A stretch of 16,252 nucleotides of DNA from an uncultured Parasphingopyxis sp. (GTDB taxonomy: Bacteria > Pseudomonadota > Alphaproteobacteria > Sphingomonadales > Sphingomonadaceae), in NCBI GenBank assembly GCA_905479515.1, contig CAJQMX010000332.1, positions 1 to 16,252 on the forward strand, written 5' to 3'. The first letter of the stretch is position 1. Each line of letters begins with the position of its first letter. The translations under genes and the position numbers were made by a program. This document shows positions 7,738 through 13,861 of this stretch, one piece after another. The notes under the pieces were generated by a model. The model worked only from the letters and a program-made list of their open reading frames with translations, did not search any database and was not told the DNA's origin.

Positions 7738-8592
7738 CTACTGGCCTGAATATTTCGGTGTTCGTTTCTCACTGAAGGCTGAAAGCCCTTCGAGGAAGTC
7801 AGCGGATTTTGCATGCGCTTCGAGATGGCGCATTTCCAACGCGATGGCTTCGCGCGCGGACAAGTGTGCGCTTCCGGCAACCATCTCCTTCATACGCTGA
7901 AGTACAAGCGGGCTTTTCTCCGCCAGCTTTGCAGCAAGCGCCTCTGCAACCGATGACAAGTCGTCATCCTCAACAACTTGGCTTACAAATCCGGCTTCAC
8001 GAAACGCTTCCGCCGACCAATGATCGCCGGAGAATAGGAGATAATTCGCTTTCTTTTCGCCAACATACCTCGGCAAGAGAGATCCCCCGCCGCCCGGCAG
8101 AACACCAAAATTGGAATGGGCGTCGCCCAGCCGCGCACTGCGCGCCGCCATCACGACATCGCAGGTCATGGCTAGCTCCAGTCCGCCGGCCAAAGTCAAT
8201 CCATTGAGCGCTGCAATTGTCGGCTTCGGCAAAGCACGAATAGCCAAAAACACGTTCTGAATGTCGCGAAGGAAGCCAAGAAACCCGGTATTGTCACCAG
8301 CCTGAACTTCCCCCAAAACGCCCTTCAGGTCAGCACCGCAGCAAAAGGCGCGCCCGCTCCCAGTGATAGTCAGCACTCGAATCTCATCGCGCTCGGCAAC
8401 ATCTTTCACACATTGCGCAAGTTCATTCACCATTAGAGCGGACAGTGCATTCATGCTGCCCGGACGCGTCAGGGTAATTCGTGCACACGAATCTTCCGCC
8501 TCAAATTTCAGGGTTTCAAACGACAATTGTCCAATTCCAAGCATTGGGCCGCGTTCGCTCCAAAACTTGGCCCGTTCCAGATGAGGCTTCAC
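7738..8592 (-). CDS. Enoyl-CoA hydratase/isomerase family protein
   Basis: This crotonase-fold protein (284 residues) probably hydrates 2-enoyl-CoA to 3-hydroxyacyl-CoA in the cytoplasm. The oxyanion-hole segments are visible: AFCCGADLK (82-90) and NGLTLAGGLEL (130-140). Against rat mitochondrial enoyl-CoA hydratase, Glu139 matches catalytic Glu144, but the site of Glu164 is His159 within GDAHSNFG. This second acid is therefore missing, and the family member could be a hydratase variant or an isomerase. The GTG start at 8592 has only a weak ribosome site and adds about 16 residues without similarity to the family; ATG at 8544 (Met17), with GGAG about 13 bases upstream, is an alternative. The GTG overlaps the stop of a small open frame by four bases. 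It lies 100 bases after the AraC gene and 27 bases before the thiolase. Confidence 0.92.
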   Translation of the reverse strand: MKPHLERAKFWSERGPMLGIGQLSFETLKFEAEDSCARITLTRPGSMNALSALMVNELAQCVKDVAERDEIRVLTITGSGRAFCCGADLKGVLGEVQAGDNTGFLGFLRDIQNVFLAIRALPKPTIAALNGLTLAGGLELAMTCDVVMAARSARLGDAHSNFGVLPGGGGSLLPRYVGEKKANYLLFSGDHWSAEAFREAGFVSQVVEDDDLSSVAEALAAKLAEKSPLVLQRMKEMVAGSAHLSAREAIALEMRHLEAHAKSADFLEGLSAFSEKRTPKYSGQ

Positions 8593-8669
8593 TTTATCGG
8601 GCCAGAAAACTTATTGAACATCAGACGCATGTCACCGTGCGCCAAAGCGTCGTCAGTCGAGCCGCCCAA
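8589..8669 (-). other. Small open frame ending on the hydratase start (uncertain)
   Basis: The gap between the regulator and the hydratase contains an open frame whose TGA overlaps the hydratase GTG as GTGA. Reading from TTG at 8669 gives 26 residues; from ATG at 8630 it gives 13 (beginning MRLMFNKF). Codon third positions are mostly G or C, as in neighbouring genes, but no clear ribosome site is seen and I recognise no family. It may be a leader peptide that couples translation, a relic of a lost gene, or chance. Confidence 0.2.
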
Positions 8670-8692
8670 GGCAATGCAGAGCTCTAGCGATG

Positions 8693-9790
8693 TCAGCTAT
8701 CGTCCAGCTGGCGCTCATTCTCGAGGAATTCCTGCGGGGACTGCCCCGTTAACCGGCGAAACGCACGGGAGAAATTGCTGGGGTCCTTGTATCCCAACAG
8801 ATACGATATCTCCTTGATGGACCGACGACCTGTCCGCAAATAGCCGATAGCGAGATGCTGGCGAACATCGTCGAGCACGGTGTTGAAGGTTGTGCCCTCA
8901 TCCTGCAATTGGCGCTGAAGACTTCGGTTACTTGTATTTAGCTCTCTTGAAACCGACTCCAGGGAGACAGCTCCATCCGGTAGCATTTCGACAATCGCCG
9001 CCCGGATCCGCGGAATAATTTGTTGTTCATCGAACCGGGCAATGTATTCCATCGCAATCTGGTCATTCCTTCGAACAATGTCGGAATTCGCGCCGCGCAG
9101 CACGCGCGTATAGTCCTTCTCGGCCACATGCAGCTCTAGACTGTCGTGACCATATTCGATCGGACAACAGAAAAAGGCATCAAATTCATCCATCGCGACC
9201 TTACCAGGTTTCGGACGACGCATTCTTACCAAAACAGGAGAATAGTCCGCTCGGTAAACCATTCTGACGAAGCGAAGCACCGTCGCCAAAAAAACATCCT
9301 GGCGGACCGGCGGCACGTCTTCCTTGAGTTCAATGGAATGAATGAGGCACCCCTTCCTGATTTCAGACCTTGTCTCAGCAGAATGAGAAATTAGCCTGAA
9401 AAAACGATCAAACCGGTGGAAGAATGTTTCCAGCGTTCGGCTTGAGAACAATGAATACCCAAGCGCATGCATTGAGCCGGGCGTATTTCGCTCGGCCAGC
9501 TTCAGCCCGATCGTCTCATCACCTGTCGCCTCTACGATGAGCTCAATGAAGCGACTGAATCGTCTAGACCGCACCCTGGCATTCGGGTCCTGGAGAATAT
9601 CAGGATCAACTTCCGCACGCCGCAGTAGATCTGGTACATCAATGGAAAAGTCAAATTCGTCCAATATGGCCACAATCTGTATGAGCCAGGATGCAATGAC
9701 TGACCGCGTCTCACTCAATTCTGGTTGCGCCTTACCTGATGATGTGTGGTTCAAATATCGATTGTCCTGTACGACCGTCTTCGATGACAA
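8693..9790 (-). CDS. AraC-family transcriptional regulator
   Basis: The 365-residue protein has an N-terminal ligand-sensing region of the Arabinose_bd (PF12625) type (about 35-235) and a C-terminal AraC DNA-binding domain (about 262-358). Its first helix-turn-helix is near 276-295 and the second near 325-346, followed by the family signature GQSPQEF (349-355). It probably activates the surrounding catabolic genes in response to the substrate or an intermediate; this is inferred from location. It sits inside the gene array in the same orientation, 53 bases after the synthetase gene, rather than being divergently transcribed. The start is uncertain: an in-frame ATG at 9805 is followed three codons later by TAA (9794-9796). 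Remaining options are TTG at 9790, or TTG at 9754 which has AGGAC eight bases upstream. Confidence 0.92.
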   Translation of the reverse strand: MSSKTVVQDNRYLNHTSSGKAQPELSETRSVIASWLIQIVAILDEFDFSIDVPDLLRRAEVDPDILQDPNARVRSRRFSRFIELIVEATGDETIGLKLAERNTPGSMHALGYSLFSSRTLETFFHRFDRFFRLISHSAETRSEIRKGCLIHSIELKEDVPPVRQDVFLATVLRFVRMVYRADYSPVLVRMRRPKPGKVAMDEFDAFFCCPIEYGHDSLELHVAEKDYTRVLRGANSDIVRRNDQIAMEYIARFDEQQIIPRIRAAIVEMLPDGAVSLESVSRELNTSNRSLQRQLQDEGTTFNTVLDDVRQHLAIGYLRTGRRSIKEISYLLGYKDPSNFSRAFRRLTGQSPQEFLENERQLDDS

Positions 9791-9793
9791 GCT

Positions 9794-9805
9794 TTATCGG
9801 TTCAT
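9794..9805 (-). other. In-frame ATG-AAC-CGA-TAA just ahead of the regulator
   Basis: A four-codon unit, ATG AAC CGA TAA, lies in the same frame as the AraC regulator and ends six bases (AGC TTG begins next) before its proposed start. GGAC lies eight bases upstream of this ATG. It is either a minimal upstream open frame that controls re-initiation at the TTG, or a nonsense change at codon 4 of an originally longer gene. A sequencing error is also possible. Confidence 0.4.
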
Positions 9806-9843
9806 GACGGTTTGTCCAATTTTTGAACAGGATTGTACACGCT

Positions 9844-11514
9844 TCAGCCAATACTGCGGACCTGGCCGCCCCAGTATTTCTTACGTACATCCTTTCGCAA
9901 CACCTTACCAACGACGCTCAGAGGCAGTTCCTCCACGAACAACACGGATTTTGGTGTTTTGAAAGATCCGATCTGCTCTTTTACATAGGCAATCAGGTCA
10001 GATTCGGCCACCTCAACAGAGTCGTTAAGGATGACTTCCGCATGTACAGCCTCGCCCCATTCTTCGTGGGGAACACCGACAACCGCTGACATCAAAACGC
10101 CAGGATGGGAGTTGACTGCGGCCTCAACCTCAGTCGCATAGACATTGAAACCACCCGTGATGATCATGTCCTTCTTCCGATCAACCAGGTAGCAATATCC
10201 GTTTTCGTCCGTATATCCGATATCCCCTGACTTCCAGTATCCGTTGACGAATTCCTCCTTCGTCTTCTCTGGATTGCCTTCATAGCCAAGACAGGTTGAG
10301 CGCGATCGCAAATAGAACTCGCCGAGTTCGCCTACAGGAACTGGATTACCATCATCATCGCAAACCGACAGTTCGATCCCGGTTGAGCGTCGACCCGCGG
10401 ACGCGAGTCGGCCTTCAGTCTCAGCGTCCACGATATGATCTTTCTTGCTCAGGCAGAGGGTTGCCGCCAGATGTTCCGTGGAGCCGTACACTTGTGTGAA
10501 TATTGAACCGAATCGCTCAACCAGGAGCTTGGCCTTGGCCGGGCTCATGGGGGCCGCGCCATACAACACCGTGCGCAATGAGGATAGGTCATACTCTCGT
10601 GCTTCGGGCATTTCCAAAAGGCGGTACGCCAGAGTCGGTACGATGAAGGCGTGAGAAATCTTCTCTTGCTGGATATAGCGGCACCAGTTCTCCAGACTGG
10701 GCTCGTTCATTGTTACCGTGCAACCACCGCTGAACAGAACCGGCAAAAGCATCATACCGCTGCCATGGCTAATGGGAGCTATATGCAGCATGCGGCAGCC
10801 ATCGAAGAAATCCGGGTCTGGAAGTGTCAGGAAACTATCGCGGCACCCCAGAATGTTGTCGATTGAATACTTCGCGCACTTGCTGTCACCAGTCGTGCCT
10901 CCTGTAAAGCGCATGAGCACGACGTGCGTTCGATCATCGATTTCAATATCTGTGTTCTCTGTCGACGCGTTCGCCAAAAGATCGGGAAGGGCCAACACGC
11001 CTGAATATGGCTTGACCAGAGCATCCATCACAACAATCTGAATGCCGCGTTCGGTAAGCGGGCCAGCATGGGAGGCTAGGAGGTCATTCTCGATGAACGC
11101 GACTTTGGGCTTGACGATGTCGATCTGGCCAAGATGCGTTTCCAGGCTGTCGAGGTAGTTGGCATGACAACATGTTGCATAAGCTTTTGCAGCTGACCCC
11201 CAATGGAACAGGGAGAGATTGTCATTTTGCAGCATACAGACATATCGGTCGCCCGCGCCGAGATTCAGGTTTCCATTGAGAATATGTGCAATCTGATTGG
11301 TTATGATGTGATAGTCACGAAAACTCAGCCGGCGGCCACGCTCAAGATTCACAATCGCCTCACGATCTCCGAAGGATTCCGCGAGCCCTTGCATGACACG
11401 GCTGTAATTTACCCGCCCGCCTTCTGTCGAAACCAATGCTGCAGCAGAACTTGGAGCGACGTCAACAGGCATCAGTTCACGGTCATTGCGCTTTTTTGAG
11501 AAAATTCCGAACAC
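9844..11514 (-). CDS. AMP-forming acyl-CoA synthetase
   Basis: This adenylate-forming ligase converts a carboxylic acid, ATP and CoA into acyl-CoA. The 556-residue protein holds the family motifs in order: P-loop FTGGTTGDSKC (203-213), YGSTE (343-347), GYWKSGDIG (425-433), DRKKDMI (445-451), GGFNVYATEVE (454-464) and catalytic Lys537 in VGKVLRK. The P-loop usually ends PKG; here it is SKC. The GTG start is preferred over ATG at codon 15 because GGGAGG (11524-11529) lies nine bases upstream, while no ribosome site precedes the ATG. The first residues (FGIFSKKRN) are basic and not a signal peptide, so it is cytoplasmic. It follows the aldehyde dehydrogenase by 57 bases and would activate the acid that enzyme makes. 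Chain-length specificity cannot be read from sequence. Confidence 0.94.
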   Translation of the reverse strand: MFGIFSKKRNDRELMPVDVAPSSAAALVSTEGGRVNYSRVMQGLAESFGDREAIVNLERGRRLSFRDYHIITNQIAHILNGNLNLGAGDRYVCMLQNDNLSLFHWGSAAKAYATCCHANYLDSLETHLGQIDIVKPKVAFIENDLLASHAGPLTERGIQIVVMDALVKPYSGVLALPDLLANASTENTDIEIDDRTHVVLMRFTGGTTGDSKCAKYSIDNILGCRDSFLTLPDPDFFDGCRMLHIAPISHGSGMMLLPVLFSGGCTVTMNEPSLENWCRYIQQEKISHAFIVPTLAYRLLEMPEAREYDLSSLRTVLYGAAPMSPAKAKLLVERFGSIFTQVYGSTEHLAATLCLSKKDHIVDAETEGRLASAGRRSTGIELSVCDDDGNPVPVGELGEFYLRSRSTCLGYEGNPEKTKEEFVNGYWKSGDIGYTDENGYCYLVDRKKDMIITGGFNVYATEVEAAVNSHPGVLMSAVVGVPHEEWGEAVHAEVILNDSVEVAESDLIAYVKEQIGSFKTPKSVLFVEELPLSVVGKVLRKDVRKKYWGGQVRSIG

Positions 11515-11520
11515 AGAGAC

Positions 11521-11529
11521 TGTCCTCCC
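11521..11529 (-). promoter_or_regulatory. Ribosome binding site deciding the GTG start of the synthetase
   Basis: GGGAGGACA precedes the GTG at 11514-11512. The identical nine bases stand before the PQQ dehydrogenase ATG (4031-4039). Its strength supports the GTG over the ATG at codon 15. Confidence 0.6.
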
Positions 11530-11571
11530 TTTTGTCTACACCACCCTAAGATTGCTGCGTACAGGATCGAT

Positions 11572-12996
11572 TTAAAGCAGCTTTTTAAATAGATTCAGCA
11601 ACCAGCCCGTCTTCGAAGAATAGGGAGGCAGCAATTGGCTAAGCACACTGATCTTCGATTGTGAGAACACCGGCTTCAAATGACTGAACCGCTCGAAACT
11701 TCCCGGCCCCAAATAGGATCCGATCCCGCTTTGCCCGATGCCGCCAAATGGAAGACGGCGCTGGAAGACGTGCATCACCGTGCCGTTCAGGGTCACGCCG
11801 CCAGCATGGGTTTCGCCAAGGATTTTTCGTCGACCTGCACTGTCTTTACCGAAATAGTAAAGTGCCAGTGGCCGCTCGCCAGCATTGATGTACTCGATTA
11901 CTTCGTCTTCCGTACGATAGGTCAGGATCGGCAGAATCGGCCCGAAAATCTCTTCCTGCATCAGCCCCATATCGCTTGCAACATTGGTCACAGCCAGCGG
12001 GGCTATTCGATGAGCAGCCTCGAACATGCCATCGCCACTGCCTGCGAGATTGGTCACTCCGGCACCTTTTGCGCGGGCGTCTTCAACCAGTCCCCGCAAA
12101 CGGTCAAACTGCCGGTGATTTATAATGCTTGTATAGTCCTGATTGGCTTCGATCTCGCCAAAACACTTGTGCACCTGCCTGGCGAGCGCTGACACAAAGT
12201 CTTCTACACTCCCTTCTGGAACGAATGCGTAGTCGACACCGATGCACGTTTGTCCTGCGTTGAGGAGCTTGCCGAAAACAAGGCTCTGCGCGACTTCTGG
12301 AAAATGAGCACTTTTATCAATGATAATGGGGCACTTGCCGCCAAGCTCAAGCGTCACTGGTGTCAAATTGGCTGCGGCCGACTGGGCGACTTTTTTACCT
12401 GTATTGGGCGAACCGGTGAAGAGAATATGATCGAATGGAAGAGACGTCATCTGCTGCGCGACATCCGGGCCGCCGATTACCACTGCCATCTCTTCTTCTG
12501 AAAAATACTTGCGAACAAGACGCTGCGAAATTTCAGCTGAATGAGCCGAAATTTCACTTGGCTTGGCAATAATCCGGTTGCCAGCCGCCAACGCACCCGC
12601 CGCACCGGCGAATACTGTGCCATAGGGATAGTTCCAGGTTCCGAGAATGCCGACGACACCAAGGGGTTGCGGAATTAGCCGCGAAGATCCCGGCAATCCA
12701 AACGTGTCAGTTTTGACACTGCGCGGCTTCATCCAGTGTTTTAAATGGCGCCGTGCAAATTTCACATCCGACAGAACCAGCATGATGTCTGTCAGGATGG
12801 TTTCATACCGGCTGCGTATTCCGAAATCAGCCGTAACCGCGTTAATGAGTTCGTCTTCATGCGTCTCGAACATTTTCCCAAGACGAGCCAGCAGGTCCAT
12901 CCGGGTTTCATAGCTGCAGGACACCTGCTCTCGCGTGAGGGAACGCTGCAGGGTGAATATCCTCTCAAGCTCGGTGATGCCGGTTTCAATCCCCAC
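11572..12996 (-). CDS. Aldehyde dehydrogenase, class-3/coniferyl-aldehyde-dehydrogenase-like
   Basis: This NAD(P)-dependent enzyme oxidises an aldehyde to the acid. The 474-residue sequence keeps the oxyanion Asn122 (WNYP), FTGS (193-196), the general base Glu217 (ELGGK), the nucleophile Cys251 (GQTC) and EEIFGP (348-353). Its length and layout fit the class 3 group that includes fatty-aldehyde and coniferyl-aldehyde dehydrogenases, which act on hydrophobic aldehydes. It has no signal peptide. The C-terminus ends in a hydrophobic, basic tail (about 450-474, ending NLFKKLL) that may attach to the inner membrane. The GTG start shares one base with the stop of the dehydrogenase upstream (TAGTG), and GAGGG (13004-13008) lies seven bases before it. 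The aldehyde produced in the periplasm by the PQQ enzyme is its likely substrate. Confidence 0.93.
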   Translation of the reverse strand: MGIETGITELERIFTLQRSLTREQVSCSYETRMDLLARLGKMFETHEDELINAVTADFGIRSRYETILTDIMLVLSDVKFARRHLKHWMKPRSVKTDTFGLPGSSRLIPQPLGVVGILGTWNYPYGTVFAGAAGALAAGNRIIAKPSEISAHSAEISQRLVRKYFSEEEMAVVIGGPDVAQQMTSLPFDHILFTGSPNTGKKVAQSAAANLTPVTLELGGKCPIIIDKSAHFPEVAQSLVFGKLLNAGQTCIGVDYAFVPEGSVEDFVSALARQVHKCFGEIEANQDYTSIINHRQFDRLRGLVEDARAKGAGVTNLAGSGDGMFEAAHRIAPLAVTNVASDMGLMQEEIFGPILPILTYRTEDEVIEYINAGERPLALYYFGKDSAGRRKILGETHAGGVTLNGTVMHVFQRRLPFGGIGQSGIGSYLGPGSFERFSHLKPVFSQSKISVLSQLLPPYSSKTGWLLNLFKKLL

Positions 12997-13769
12997 TATC
13001 TCGCCCTCAAACGTGTTGCCGCATCGAGGCGAATTGTTTCACCATTCAAGTATCCATTCTCGACGATGAACTGGCATGCGTGTGCAAATTCCATGGGGTC
13101 TCCGGCGCGGCGTGGCGCCTCGACAGTGTCGACCAGTGAAACGACCACCTTCTCACCCAGACTCTTCACCATCTGTGTCAAAAACAGCCCCGGTGCGATC
13201 GCGTTGACACGGACGCCGACTGCTCCGAGTTCCCGCGCCGCCGGCATGTTCATACCGATCACACCCGCCTTGGACGCTGAATAGCCGGCCTGACCTATTT
13301 GCCCTTCATAGGCGGCACCGGATGACACATTGATAACGACTCCCCGCTCGCCCAGATCGTCTGGTGCGTTCCTCGCCATGACGGCGACGCATTTACTCAT
13401 GACGTTGAACGTGCCGACGAGGTTGACCATGATCACCTTGGTGAACTTGTCGAGCTGACAAGGGTTGCCGTCCCGGTCGAGAATTTTGGTCGGTGCCGGA
13501 ATGCCTGCCGCGTTGACAGCAATCTGAATGGCCCCGAATTTCTCGACGGTATTTGTCACCGCATCCGCAACCGATTGATCATCGGTCACATCGACCTTGA
13601 AGAACTGGCAGACCTTGTTTCCAAGTTCGCCACAGAGCGCGTTTCCTGCGACTTCGCTCAGATCGAAGAGCGCGACGCGTGCGCCCTGCTCAACAAAACT
13701 GCGCGCCGCAGCAGCGCCTAGTCCAGAGGCACCACCTGTAACCACAGCGACTTTTCCATCGAGTTTCAT
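12996..13769 (-). CDS. Short-chain dehydrogenase, HSD10-like 3-hydroxyacyl-CoA dehydrogenase
   Basis: This NAD-dependent enzyme most likely oxidises (3S)-3-hydroxyacyl-CoA to 3-oxoacyl-CoA. The 257-residue protein has the Rossmann motif TGGASGLG (11-18), Asp36 for NAD preference, NAAG (86-89) and the active site Ser150-Tyr163-Lys167 with the same spacing as human HSD17B10. The C-terminal stretch PRRAGDP and NGETIRLD (about 219-249) closely follows HSD10, whose known substrates include 2-methyl-3-hydroxybutyryl-CoA. The ATG is preceded by AGGAG (13779-13783) at nine bases. It begins 92 bases after the receptor gene, behind a strong hairpin, and overlaps the aldehyde dehydrogenase by one base. 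It could instead be a steroid or alcohol dehydrogenase, but the beta-oxidation neighbours favour the CoA thioester role. Confidence 0.92.
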   Translation of the reverse strand: MKLDGKVAVVTGGASGLGAAAARSFVEQGARVALFDLSEVAGNALCGELGNKVCQFFKVDVTDDQSVADAVTNTVEKFGAIQIAVNAAGIPAPTKILDRDGNPCQLDKFTKVIMVNLVGTFNVMSKCVAVMARNAPDDLGERGVVINVSSGAAYEGQIGQAGYSASKAGVIGMNMPAARELGAVGVRVNAIAPGLFLTQMVKSLGEKVVVSLVDTVEAPRRAGDPMEFAHACQFIVENGYLNGETIRLDAATRLRAR

Positions 13770-13820
13770 GTTCGCAAGCTCCTGACCTGCTATTGTCAGC
13801 TTTCAACTGCTCAAGTCTGG

Positions 13821-13852
13821 AGCAGCCTCCCTTCGATGGAAAGGAGGCTGCT
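13821..13852 (-). terminator. Strong RNA hairpin after the receptor gene (terminator or 3' stabiliser)
   Basis: In the minus-strand transcript, AGCAGCCTCCTTTC pairs with GAAGGGAGGCTGCT around a CAUC tetraloop. This gives a 14-pair stem with one G-U pair. It begins nine bases after the receptor stop codon. The one imperfect position is a wobble pair only in minus-strand RNA and a mismatch on the other strand, so the structure fits minus-strand RNA. No U-run follows, so it is not a classical intrinsic terminator; it may stop exonucleases, attenuate read-through or set different levels of receptor and enzymes. Confidence 0.5.
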
Positions 13853-13861
13853 ACAAGACGA

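Noticed and set aside
12745..13284. 179-codon plus-strand frame across the aldehyde and short-chain dehydrogenase genes
   Set aside because: It lies opposite two genes with complete active sites and has no ribosome site or domain of its own.
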